Shown: one piece after another, positions 19,965 through 27,988 of the stretch
How positions within the stretch are numbered: position 1 is the first letter of the stretch
How the letters are laid out: each line of letters starts with the position of its first letter
Source of the DNA: Streptomyces blattellae
GTDB lineage: Bacteria > Actinomycetota > Actinomycetes > Streptomycetales > Streptomycetaceae
Length of the DNA: 64,000 nt
Reading direction: 5' to 3'
Assembly (NCBI RefSeq): GCF_009709555.1
Contig: NZ_WJBG01000117.1
Location: 1 to 64,000, forward strand
Position numbers and translations under genes: made by a program
The notes under the pieces: model-generated
Told to the model about the DNA's origin: nothing
The model's input: the letters and a program-made list of their open reading frames with translations, nothing else
The model's database searches: none

Positions 19965-21143
19965 ATGCGCACCATCCTGCTCACCGGCCCAGGCGGCAGC
20001 GGCCGTACGACCGTCGCCGCCGCCACCGCACTCGCCGCCGCCCGCGACGGCATCGAGACCCTGGTGCTGAGCGGCGATCGGACGGACACGCTCGGCGCCG
20101 CCCTGGGGGCGAGCGTCGGTCCGGCCCCCCACCGCGTCGCCCCGCACCTGACCGCCTGGCGACCGGACGCGGCCGACGCGTTCCGCGACGACCTCGCCGC
20201 CTTCCAGGAACGTGCGACGGCGGCCTTCGACCTGCTCGGCGCCACCCGGCTCGACCCGGAGGAGGTCACCCCGCTCCCCGGCGCGGAAGAGCTCACGCTG
20301 CTGCGCGCCCTGCGCGACGCCGCCCTCGCGGAGGCGCACGACCTGCTCGTCGTGGACCTTCCGGCCGTTCCCGACGCCCTGGCCCTCCTCTCCCTGCCCG
20401 CGGAGCTCCGGCGCTACCTGCGCCGTCTGCTCCCGCCCGAACGGCAGGCGGCCCGCGCCCTGCGCCCCGTGCTGGGGCGGCTCGCCGGGGTCCCTCTGCC
20501 CGCGGAGTGGCTGTACGAGACCGCCGCCCGCTGGGACACGGAGCTGGCCGCGGTCGAGGCCGTCGTCGCCGACCGGAACACCGTCGTACGGCTGGTCGCG
20601 GAGCCCGGTCCGAGCGGCGCCGACGCCGTACGCACCGCCGCCCTCGCCCTCGCCCTGCGCGGCCTGCGCCCCGACGTCCTCATCGCCAACCGCGTCCTGC
20701 CCGACACCGCCGCCGACAGCTGGCTTGCCGGCCCCGTCGCCCAGCAGCGCAAGGTACTGGAGGAGTGGGAGGGGTCGTACGAGGTCCAGGTCGTCGCCCA
20801 CCTGGGACGGGACCCGCGCGGTACCGAGGACCTCACCGACCTCACTGTCCCCGGTGTCAACACACACCCCTCCACCGTCGAGTGGCCCGTCACCGACCGG
20901 CTCGCCGACGACGGCGTCAGCCGGGTCCTCGTATGGCACATCCCGCTGCCCGGCGCCCGGCGGGACGAGCTGGACCTCGTCCGGCGCGGGGACGAACTCG
21001 TCGTCACCGCGGGGCAGTTCCGGCGTGTCGTCCCGCTGCCGTCCGCCCTGCGCCGCTGCACGGTTGAGGGCGCCGCCCTGCGCGACGGCGAGCTGTGCAT
21101 CCGCTGTGTTCCGGACCCCGGACAGTGGCCCCGGACACGGTGA
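19965..21143 (+). CDS. ArsA/Get3-like ATPase with altered Walker A
   Basis: A 392-residue protein of the ArsA family: an N-terminal P-loop domain with ILLTGPGGSGRTTVAA, the LVLSGDRTDTLGAAL switch-like strand, a VVDLPAVPDALALLSLP Walker-B region, and a C-terminal small domain. In canonical ArsA the P-loop reads GKGGVGKTT; here the catalytic Lys is Arg (GRTT) and the signature Lys is also missing, so ATP hydrolysis may be lost or slow. The similarity in layout to ArsA is clear, but no arsenic genes are nearby; it precedes the SCO2127-like gene and glucokinase on the same strand. Confidence 0.85.
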   Translation: MRTILLTGPGGSGRTTVAAATALAAARDGIETLVLSGDRTDTLGAALGASVGPAPHRVAPHLTAWRPDAADAFRDDLAAFQERATAAFDLLGATRLDPEEVTPLPGAEELTLLRALRDAALAEAHDLLVVDLPAVPDALALLSLPAELRRYLRRLLPPERQAARALRPVLGRLAGVPLPAEWLYETAARWDTELAAVEAVVADRNTVVRLVAEPGPSGADAVRTAALALALRGLRPDVLIANRVLPDTAADSWLAGPVAQQRKVLEEWEGSYEVQVVAHLGRDPRGTEDLTDLTVPGVNTHPSTVEWPVTDRLADDGVSRVLVWHIPLPGARRDELDLVRRGDELVVTAGQFRRVVPLPSALRRCTVEGAALRDGELCIRCVPDPGQWPRTR

Positions 21144-21202
21144 AACCGGTACGCCCGTTCGGGTAACGTCGTAGGGACGAACCGTAGTCAGGAGAGTCCG
21201 CC

Positions 21203-21730
21203 ATGAGCGAAGAGCGCGACGCGTCCGACGCCAATCCGGAGAAGCTCGAAAAGTTCGAGCCCGCCGAGCGGGAAGCCGCCGACGAGGTACGCGCGACTGA
21301 CGCCGATGCCTGGGCGACCGCGTGTGCCGAGGATCTCGCGGCGGAGAAGGACCGCTGCCGCGCCACCTACGGCCCGCCTCCGGGCTCGGCCGCCGAGGAA
21401 CTGCGCAAGCTCGTCGACACCGTCACGGACAAGCTGTCCGGGCTGCAGTCCCCGCTGCTCGGCGCGGTCGCCGGACCCGTCGCCGAGCAGATGGTGCGCC
21501 AGGTCGTCCAGCAGGCCAGGGCCGCCGTGGAGCCGGTGATCGAGCGCAACCCGGACGTCTTCGACCACCTCGCGGCAGCCGGCAGCGAACTCCTCGCCGC
21601 CTACCGCTCCGCCGTCCAGGCCCAGGAGCGCCGCTGGACCGGCCGCATGGACGAGCTGGAAGAGTCCCCCGACGACCGCAAGGACCCCGGCGAGGGCACC
21701 GGCCCCGGCCAGCGTATCGACTTGGACTGA
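21203..21730 (+). CDS. DUF5304-type protein, SCO2127-like
   Basis: A 175-residue hydrophilic, acidic protein (MSEERDASDANPEKLEKFEP) with a central helical part (GPPPGSAAEELRKLVDTVTD) and no membrane segments. From memory, the S. coelicolor counterpart SCO2127, directly upstream of glkA as here, has been linked to glucose uptake and carbon catabolite repression. That function is from literature recollection; the sequence itself shows only an acidic helical protein. Start ATG at 21203 follows AGGAGAG by 8 bases. The 55-bp gap to glkA suggests co-transcription. Confidence 0.85.
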   Translation: MSEERDASDANPEKLEKFEPAEREAADEVRATDADAWATACAEDLAAEKDRCRATYGPPPGSAAEELRKLVDTVTDKLSGLQSPLLGAVAGPVAEQMVRQVVQQARAAVEPVIERNPDVFDHLAAAGSELLAAYRSAVQAQERRWTGRMDELEESPDDRKDPGEGTGPGQRIDLD

Positions 21731-21785
21731 CGCCCCCCTCGGGTACGGTTGGCCATAGCGGGGCTCGACCGAAACTGAGGGATTC

Positions 21786-22739
21786 ATGGGACTCACCATC
21801 GGCGTCGACATCGGCGGCACGAAGATCGCGGCCGGCGTGGTCGACGAGGAAGGCAACATCCTCTCGACCCACAAGGTGCCGACCCCGGGCACGCCCGAGG
21901 GCATCGTGGACGCCATCGCCTCCGCCGTGGAGGGCGCACGTGCCGGACACGAGATCGTCGGCGTGGGCATCGGTGCCGCCGGTTACGTCAACCGCCAGCG
22001 CTCGACGGTGTACTTCGCGCCCAACATCGACTGGCGCCAGGAGCCGCTGAAGGAGAAGGTCGAGGCCCGCGTCGGTCTCCCCGTGGTCGTGGAGAACGAC
22101 GCCAACGCCGCCGCCTGGGGCGAGTACAAGTTCGGCGCCGGCAAGGGCCACCGCAACGTCATCTGCATCACGCTCGGCACCGGCCTCGGCGGCGGCATCA
22201 TCATCGGCAACGAGCTGCGCCGCGGCCACTTCGGCGTCGCCGCCGAGTTCGGCCACATCCGGATGGTGCCGGACGGCCTGCTGTGCGGCTGCGGCTCACA
22301 GGGCTGCTGGGAGCAGTACGCCTCCGGCCGCGCGCTGGTGAGATACGCCAGGCAGCGCGCCAACGCCACCCCGGAGAACGCCGAGCTGCTGCTGGGAATG
22401 GGCGACGGCACCCCCGACGGCATCGAGGGCAAGCACATCTCCATGGCCGCCCGCCAGGGCGACCCGGTCGCCGTCGACTCCTACCGTGAACTCGCCCGCT
22501 GGGCCGGCGCCGGCCTCGCCGACCTCGCCTCCCTCTTCGACCCCTCCGCCTTCATCGTCGGCGGCGGCCTCTCCGACGAGGGCGAACTCGTCCTCGACCC
22601 CATCCGCAAGTCCTACAAGCGCTGGCTCGTGGGCGGCAACTGGCGCCCGGTGGCCGACGTCATCGCGGCTCAGCTGGGCAACGAGGCCGGGCTGGTGGGC
22701 GCGGCGGACCTGGCGAGGGAGCCTGACCCGATCATGTGA
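21786..22739 (+). CDS. glkA: ROK-family glucokinase
   Basis: A 317-residue ATP-dependent glucokinase that phosphorylates glucose to glucose-6-phosphate and, in Streptomyces, is central to carbon catabolite repression. It shows the ATP motif GVDIGGTKIAAGVVD, the sugar-binding VENDANAAAWGEY with catalytic Asp, and the ROK zinc motif CGCGSQGCWEQYASG. Length and all motifs match GlkA closely. It follows the SCO2127-like gene, with which it shares a conserved neighbourhood. Confidence 0.97.
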   Translation: MGLTIGVDIGGTKIAAGVVDEEGNILSTHKVPTPGTPEGIVDAIASAVEGARAGHEIVGVGIGAAGYVNRQRSTVYFAPNIDWRQEPLKEKVEARVGLPVVVENDANAAAWGEYKFGAGKGHRNVICITLGTGLGGGIIIGNELRRGHFGVAAEFGHIRMVPDGLLCGCGSQGCWEQYASGRALVRYARQRANATPENAELLLGMGDGTPDGIEGKHISMAARQGDPVAVDSYRELARWAGAGLADLASLFDPSAFIVGGGLSDEGELVLDPIRKSYKRWLVGGNWRPVADVIAAQLGNEAGLVGAADLAREPDPIM

Positions 22740-22752
22740 CGCGGCGGTTGTC

Positions 22753-22822
22753 GTCGCCCCAGGGGGCGCGGGGCTTGTCAAACATGCGGCTCCGCCGTGA
22801 TGGGGGAGCGACCAGCCACACC
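22753..22822 (+). repeat. Dispersed intergenic repeat, copy C
   Basis: CCAGGGGGCGCGGGGCTTGT, ACATGCGGCTCCGCCG and GGGAGCGACCAGCCACACCC form the fullest copy of the repeat also seen at 14513 and, inverted, at 37621. It lies between glkA and the EEP hydrolase. Confidence 0.78.
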
Positions 22823-22880
22823 CGACCGGCAGTCGCTCACGAGCCTCGCGTCCCGAGCCATCGGGCGTAAATTGATCTAC

Positions 22881-23627
22881 ATGGCGCTGCTACCCAACTC
22901 CACCACCGACCCCGACGGTTCAGCCGTCATCCGCGTTCTCAGCTACAACATCCGCTCGATGCGTGACGACACGGCCGCCCTCGCGCGCGTCATCAGCGCC
23001 TGCGATCCCGACCTCGTCCTGATCCAGGAAGCCCCCCGCTTCTTCCGCTGGCGCAAGAAGCTCGCCCGCCTGGCCCGTGCGGCGAACCTCGTCATCCTCA
23101 CCGGCGGGGCCACCGCAGCCGGACCCGCGATCCTCTGCAACCTCCGTGCCACCGTCGAGCGAACCGAGGACGTCCTCCTCCCGCTCACCCCCGGCAGGCA
23201 CCGCCGCGGCTTCGCCACCGCAGTCGTCCGCTTCGCCGGTGCCCGCGTCGGCGTCCTCAGCTGCCACCTCAGCCTCCACAAGGACGAGCGGTACGAGCAG
23301 GGCGGCATGCTCCTCGACCGGCTCGCCGGCCTGGGCGTGGAGCACGCCATCGCGGGCGGCGACCTCAACGAAGGGCCTGTCGGCCGCACCTTTCAGAGCC
23401 TTGCCACCGACCTGACCGACTGCTGGGCCACCGCCCCCTGGGGCGCCGAGCACACCTGGATCCGCGACGAACCCCACCGCCGTATCGACGCGATCTTCGC
23501 CACCAAGGGCATCGAGGTACTGGGCTGCGGTGTACCGGTGGACCACCCCGGAGTGGCCGAGGCGGACTTGAGGGCGGCCACGGATCACCTTCCGGTGCTG
23601 GCCGCCCTCAGAATTCCGGCGAACTAG
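22881..23627 (+). CDS. Endonuclease/exonuclease/phosphatase-family hydrolase
   Basis: A 248-residue Mg-dependent hydrolase of the DNase I / EEP superfamily. Motifs in order: RVLSYNIRSM (Asn), VLIQEAPR (Glu), CHLSLHKDE (His), AGGDLNEGPVG (Asp, Asn) and ATDHLPVLA (Asp, His), so the active site is complete. The substrate could be nucleic acid, phosphoinositide-like lipid or sphingomyelin-like; none is specified. The ATG at 22881 is preferred to 22797 because homology begins after it and the longer form would start inside a dispersed repeat. Its stop codon lies in the first unit of a short tandem repeat. Confidence 0.9.
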   Translation: MALLPNSTTDPDGSAVIRVLSYNIRSMRDDTAALARVISACDPDLVLIQEAPRFFRWRKKLARLARAANLVILTGGATAAGPAILCNLRATVERTEDVLLPLTPGRHRRGFATAVVRFAGARVGVLSCHLSLHKDERYEQGGMLLDRLAGLGVEHAIAGGDLNEGPVGRTFQSLATDLTDCWATAPWGAEHTWIRDEPHRRIDAIFATKGIEVLGCGVPVDHPGVAEADLRAATDHLPVLAALRIPAN

Positions 23628-23686
23628 AAAATCCCGGCGAACTAGAAGAATCCCGGTGAGCTAGAAGAATCCCGGCGAGCTAGACG
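23612..23686. repeat. Four ~19-bp tandem repeats with CTAG stop codons
   Basis: Units such as CCCGGCGAACTAGAAGAAT recur four times with small changes. Each contains the palindrome CTAG, a stop codon on both strands. The first unit supplies the stop of the EEP gene and the last the stop of the converging minus-strand gene. Confidence 0.85.
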
Positions 23687-24279
23687 ACCGCTCCCCGCCC
23701 CGGATCGTCGTCGTCCTCGTCGTCCGTCCGCATCCGCATCACCAATGTGCTGAAGCCGCCCACGAAGCCGCCGATGCCGAGAGTGGTGAGCCACCAGGTC
23801 ATCTCCCAGCCGAGGAGGACCGCGAGCAGCAGCAGGAGCGGTCCGCCGATCACGCCGAGCCAGGCGAACTTGGCGGTGGTGTCGGCCTCCGGCAGCGGTG
23901 GCGGCTCGGGCGGCACGAAGTGGCCCTCGTCGTCCTCCTCGAAGTCGTCCTCGGACGGCTCGGGCGCGGTGTAGTCCCGCGGGCCGCCGATGCCGGGCGC
24001 GAAGGAGATGGAGCTGCCGAGCGGCTTGGCAGGCTTCGCCGCCGCCTCCTCCTCGCCGCCCTCGTCCTTGGCTTCCTTCGTCTCCCCGATGCCCTCGTCG
24101 TTGGTCTCCGGCTCCAGCAGCGCCAGATCCTCGATGGACTTGAACGGCTTGGCACCCGGCGGGTCCGGCGGCTCCTCGCCGTACCCCGCGACGATCGCCT
24201 CCCAGGCGGCGGCCTCGTCGAAGGGGACGCCCTGCTCGTCCGGCTCGCGGTCCTCGCGGTCGGAGTCGTGCTCAGCCAC
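23680..24279 (-). CDS. Acidic protein with two C-terminal membrane segments
   Basis: A 199-residue protein of unknown function. Residues 1-125 are acidic and disordered (DSDREDREPDEQG, EEEAAAKPAK, PSEDDFEEDDEG); then come two membrane helices around FAWLGVIGGPLLLLLAVLLG and TTLGIGGFVGGFSTLVM, ending in an acidic tail DDEDDDDPG. The GTG at 24279 is chosen because it overlaps the stop of the upstream lipase by eight bases; a longer start reaches into that gene. Conservation beside the lipase in Streptomyces suggests co-expression; a scaffold role is only a guess. Confidence 0.82.
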   Translation of the reverse strand: MAEHDSDREDREPDEQGVPFDEAAAWEAIVAGYGEEPPDPPGAKPFKSIEDLALLEPETNDEGIGETKEAKDEGGEEEAAAKPAKPLGSSISFAPGIGGPRDYTAPEPSEDDFEEDDEGHFVPPEPPPLPEADTTAKFAWLGVIGGPLLLLLAVLLGWEMTWWLTTLGIGGFVGGFSTLVMRMRTDDEDDDDPGRGAVV

Positions 24280-25051
24280 CTGCGGCCGTCCCTTCCTTGC
24301 CGAGACCGGGTGCGATCCGGCCGATGAACGCGAGGCTCTCCGCGAAGATCCGGTCCGCATCGTGGTCCAACGTCGCCACGTGGTAGCTCTGTTCCAGCAG
24401 GATCTCCCGGACGTCCGTCGACGAGATCCGGCTCAGGATCCGCGCCGAGTCGGCGGGCGGTACGACATGGTCCTGGGGGCTGCGCAGCAGCAGCATCGGC
24501 TGGGTGACCTGCGGCAGCTCGCCGTCGAGCAGTTGGAAGAACCGGCGCAGGGAGTGCGCCGCGTGCAACGGCACCTTGTCGTACCCGACCTCCGCGCTGC
24601 CGGGCAGGGCGATGTCGCTGGCGATCCCCTTCGTGGTACGGACGAGATGGCGGGCCACCGGAAGGGCGTACGCCGTGAGGCCGTGCACCTTGTTGGCCGG
24701 GTTGACGACCACGACGCCGCTGATCGCGTCCCCGTGCTTGGCGGCCAGCCGCAGGGCCAGCGCGCCGCCCATGGACAGGCCCGCGACGAACACCCGCGTG
24801 CAGCGCTCGCGCAGGGCGCGCAGCTCGCGGTCCACCTCCGCGTACCAGTCCTGCCAGCCGGTGAGCTGCATGTCCTCCCAGCGAGTGCCGTGCCCGGGCA
24901 GCAGCGGCAGCGAGACGGTCAGGCCGCGCTCGGCGAGATACCCCGCCCAGGGGCGCAGCGACTGCGGCGAGCCGGTGAAGCCGTGGCAGAGGAGGACGCC
25001 GACCTCCCCGCCCTCGTGGCGGAACGGCTCGGCTCCAGGGAGGAGCGGCAC
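24272..25051 (-). CDS. Alpha/beta-hydrolase, carboxylesterase or monoacylglycerol lipase type
   Basis: A 259-residue serine hydrolase. GVLLCHGFTGSPQSL supplies the oxyanion HG, VAGLSMGG the nucleophile Ser, SPQDHVVPP the Asp and SYHVATLDHD the His, giving a full triad as in Est30-type esterases and bacterial monoglyceride lipases. The GTG at 25051 has AGGAG seven bases upstream. The next gene overlaps its stop. Divergent from plsC by 142 bp, so a lipid-related role is reasonable. Confidence 0.92.
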   Translation of the reverse strand: MPLLPGAEPFRHEGGEVGVLLCHGFTGSPQSLRPWAGYLAERGLTVSLPLLPGHGTRWEDMQLTGWQDWYAEVDRELRALRERCTRVFVAGLSMGGALALRLAAKHGDAISGVVVVNPANKVHGLTAYALPVARHLVRTTKGIASDIALPGSAEVGYDKVPLHAAHSLRRFFQLLDGELPQVTQPMLLLRSPQDHVVPPADSARILSRISSTDVREILLEQSYHVATLDHDADRIFAESLAFIGRIAPGLGKEGTAAGG

Positions 25052-25193
25052 CTTGGGTCTCCTGTCGATGAGCGTTCATGAGAAAGGCGGTGTGCTTCAC
25101 CGTACGCGACCGCACTGACACCGACCAGGGCCGTCGGCTCCATTGACGGTGCGCCGGGTTATGGTCTGATCGACACACACAGGAGGCACTCGG

Positions 25194-25937
25194 TTGTTGT
25201 ACGGCGCGATGAAGGTCGCTGTTGGGGGACCGCTGAAGGTCGCCTTCAGGCCCTGGGTGGAAGGCCTGGAGAACGTACCGGCCGAGGGCCCCGCGATCCT
25301 GGCGAGCAACCACCTGTCGTTCTCGGACTCGTTCTTCCTGCCCGCCGTCCTCGACCGCAAGGTCACCTTCATCGCGAAGGCCGAGTACTTCACCACCCCC
25401 GGCATCAAGGGCCGGATGACCGCCGCCTTCTTCAGGGGCGTCGGCCAGCTCCCGGTGGACCGCTCCGGTGGGCGCGGCGCCGGCGAGGCCGCCATCAAGA
25501 GCGGCATCGAGGTGCTGGAGCGCGGTGAGCTGTTCGGCATCTACCCGGAGGGCACGCGCTCGCCCGACGGCCGCCTCTACCGGGGCAAGCCCGGGGGCCT
25601 CGCGCGCGTGGCGCTCGCGTCCGGCGCCCCCGTCATCCCGGTCGCGATGATCGACACGGAGAAGATCCAGCCGCCGGGGAAGGTGATGCCGAAGCTGATG
25701 CGCCCGGGCATCCGCATCGGCGAGCCGCTGGACTTCAGCCGGTACAGCGGCATGGAGCACGACCGCTTCGTGCTGCGCGCGGTGACCGACGAGGTCATGT
25801 ACGAGATCATGAAGCTCTCCGGCCAGGAGTACGTCGACATCTACGCGACCGCCGCCAAGCGGCAGATCGCGGAGGCGGCCAAGGCCGAGAAGGACGCGGA
25901 GAAAGCGGCCAGAGCGAAGGCCAAGTCCGAGTCCTAG
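25194..25937 (+). CDS. plsC: 1-acyl-sn-glycerol-3-phosphate acyltransferase
   Basis: A 247-residue PlsC-family enzyme that acylates lysophosphatidate to phosphatidate. The NHLSFSDSFF block (NHX4D) and FGIYPEGTRS block are the catalytic and substrate motifs. The start is the TTG at 25194: AGGAGG ends seven bases upstream and no ATG or GTG lies at a better distance. The C-terminus is a Lys/Ala-rich helix (KAEKDAEKAARAKAKSES) that may associate with the membrane. Several PlsC paralogues exist in Streptomyces, so this need not be the essential one. Confidence 0.92.
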   Translation: MLYGAMKVAVGGPLKVAFRPWVEGLENVPAEGPAILASNHLSFSDSFFLPAVLDRKVTFIAKAEYFTTPGIKGRMTAAFFRGVGQLPVDRSGGRGAGEAAIKSGIEVLERGELFGIYPEGTRSPDGRLYRGKPGGLARVALASGAPVIPVAMIDTEKIQPPGKVMPKLMRPGIRIGEPLDFSRYSGMEHDRFVLRAVTDEVMYEIMKLSGQEYVDIYATAAKRQIAEAAKAEKDAEKAARAKAKSES

Positions 25938-25985
25938 ACACGGCTGGAGCGCCCTGGAGACGAAGGACCAAAAAGGGGGGGACAC

Positions 25986-27203
25986 ATGACCAGGCGCGAG
26001 CGCGTCATGCGGATGTCGGTCGAGCAGCCGCTGTGGCGTGCCCTCACGGGCTACCGGATCCTGACGCTGCTGTACGCGATCGGGCTGTTCGCCACGGACT
26101 ACGACGAGTTCAGCCGCCCCTGGGTGGCGATCGCGTACTACGCCGTACTGGCCGTCTGGACGTTCGCGACCCTGCCCCGGGTGGCGAACGCGGCGAGCTG
26201 CACCAAGCGGTTCCTCGCCGTCGACCTCACCATCGCGCTCACCGGCATCCTGGTCACCGGACTCGCCGCCGGCACCGAGCGGATCGACGCCGGCGGGCCC
26301 ACGCTGCCGTCGATATGGACCGCCGGGTCCGTGCTCGCGTTCGCCATCAAGGGCGGCTGGCGCTGGGCCGTCTTCGCCTCCACGCCGGTCGCCGTCGCCA
26401 ACCTGATCTACCGTGGCGCCCCCGCCCGCGACACCGTCCACAACGTGATCCTCGTCTGGGTCGCCTCCATCGCCATCGGCTACGTCGTCGAGGTCGCCCG
26501 CGCCTCCGAGCGCACCCTCGCCCGCGCCCTGGAGATCGAGGCCGCCACCCGCGAACGGGAGCGGCTCGCCCGGGACATCCACGACAGCGTCCTTCAGGTG
26601 CTGGCCATGGTGCAGCGGCGCGGCGCCGTCCTGGGCGGTGAGGCGGCCGAGCTGGGCCGGATGGCGGGAGAGCAGGAGGTGGCGCTGCGCACGCTGGTCT
26701 CCGGCGGCATGGTGCCCGTCTCCCGGGTGTCGGAGGACGCCGCCGAGGGGGCGGTCGTACGAACCGTCGAAGAGCCGGACGAGGACGGGCCGGTGGACCT
26801 GCGCGCACTGCTCGCCCCGTGCGCGGGGGCCCGGGTCAGCCTCGCCGAGCCCGGTGCCCCGGTGCCGCTGCCGCCGGCCACCGCCAAGGAACTGGCCGCG
26901 GCCGTCGGGGCCGCCCTGGACAACGTACGCAAGCATGCCGGGGAGGATGCCCGGGCCTGGATCCTGGTCGAGGACGAGCCCGACGAGGTCGTCGTGACCG
27001 TACGGGACGACGGACCCGGCATCCCCGAGGGGCGGCTCGCGCAGGCCGAGGGGGAGGGGCGGCTCGGGGTCGCCCTGTCGATCCGGGGGCGGCTGCGGGA
27101 GATCGGCGGCAGCGCCGAGCTGATCTCGGTGCCGGGTCAGGGCACCGAAGTCGAACTGAAGGTGCCGAAGAAGGTCTCGAAGTTCTCAGGGGGGACGCGA
27201 TGA
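25986..27203 (+). CDS. MacS-type sensor histidine kinase
   Basis: A 405-residue membrane sensor kinase. Four or five membrane helices occupy residues about 20-165; the HisKA_3 box RERLARDIHDSVLQVLAMV holds the phosphorylated His; the ATPase domain has DNVRKHAG (N box) and VRDDGPGIPEG (G1 box), and LGVALSIRGRLREIGG. The missing extracellular domain suggests it senses the membrane state. It overlaps the response regulator by four bases (ATGA), so the two form one operon. The signal is unknown. Confidence 0.94.
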   Translation: MTRRERVMRMSVEQPLWRALTGYRILTLLYAIGLFATDYDEFSRPWVAIAYYAVLAVWTFATLPRVANAASCTKRFLAVDLTIALTGILVTGLAAGTERIDAGGPTLPSIWTAGSVLAFAIKGGWRWAVFASTPVAVANLIYRGAPARDTVHNVILVWVASIAIGYVVEVARASERTLARALEIEAATRERERLARDIHDSVLQVLAMVQRRGAVLGGEAAELGRMAGEQEVALRTLVSGGMVPVSRVSEDAAEGAVVRTVEEPDEDGPVDLRALLAPCAGARVSLAEPGAPVPLPPATAKELAAAVGAALDNVRKHAGEDARAWILVEDEPDEVVVTVRDDGPGIPEGRLAQAEGEGRLGVALSIRGRLREIGGSAELISVPGQGTEVELKVPKKVSKFSGGTR

Positions 27204-27880
27204 GCGAGCGGCAGGGTCCGATCAGGGTGATGGTGGTCGACGACCACCCCATGTGGCGCGACGCCGTCGCCCGCGACCTGGGCGAGTCCGGCTTCGACGT
27301 GGTGGCCACCGCGGGCGACGGCGACCAGGCCGTACGCCGGGCCAAGGCCGCCGCCCCGGACGTCCTGGTTCTCGACCTCAACCTGCCGGCCAAGCCGGGC
27401 GTCCAGGTCTGCAAGGAACTCGTCGGCCACAACCCGGCGTTGCGCGTCCTGGTGCTGTCCGCGAGCGGTGAGCACGCCGACGTACTGGAGGCGGTCAAGT
27501 CGGGCGCGACCGGCTATCTGCTGAAGTCGGCCTCGACCGAGGAACTGCTCGACGCGGTGCGCCGTACGGCCGTCGGCGACCCGGTGTTCACACCCGGACT
27601 GGCCGGACTCGTCCTCGGCGAGTACCGGCGGCTGGCGTCCGAGCCGGTGCCCGCCGCGGCGGACGCCGAGCAGCCGGGGGCCCCGCAGCTCACCGAGCGG
27701 GAGACCGAGGTGCTGCGGCTGGTCGCCAAGGGCCTGAGCTACAAGCAGATCGCCGAACGCCTCGTCATCTCCCACCGCACGGTGCAGAACCACGTGCAGA
27801 ACACCCTCGGCAAACTCCAGTTGCACAATCGCGTGGAACTCGTGCGGTACGCCATAGAGCGCGGACTTGACGACGAGTAA
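27200..27880 (+). CDS. NarL/FixJ-family response regulator
   Basis: A 226-residue regulator paired with the preceding kinase. The receiver has the acidic pair in VMVVDDHPMW, the phospho-acceptor Asp in VLVLDLNLPAK, and the conserved Lys in YLLKSAS. The C-terminal LuxR-type helix-turn-helix is LTERETEVLRLVAKGLSYKQ and VISHRTVQNHVQNTLGKL. Targets are not known. The next gene, pfkA, lies 108 bp downstream on the same strand and could be a target, but no evidence in sequence shows it. Confidence 0.95.
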   Translation: MSERQGPIRVMVVDDHPMWRDAVARDLGESGFDVVATAGDGDQAVRRAKAAAPDVLVLDLNLPAKPGVQVCKELVGHNPALRVLVLSASGEHADVLEAVKSGATGYLLKSASTEELLDAVRRTAVGDPVFTPGLAGLVLGEYRRLASEPVPAAADAEQPGAPQLTERETEVLRLVAKGLSYKQIAERLVISHRTVQNHVQNTLGKLQLHNRVELVRYAIERGLDDE

Positions 27881-27988
27881 ACCAACCGCCCGCTGATTCA
27901 CCGGAATTGCCGTTCCGACCCATCCCTTAGTGACCTGGATCACTATTAGCGTTGCCTCACCAGGCAACCGCGGCGAAGGGACATTTCC

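Noticed and set aside
24360..26936. Minus-strand open frame of about 1,000 codons (23850-26936) crossing several genes
   Set aside because: It runs antisense to plsC and the sensor kinase, which have strong motifs, and through the hydrolase in the wrong frame.
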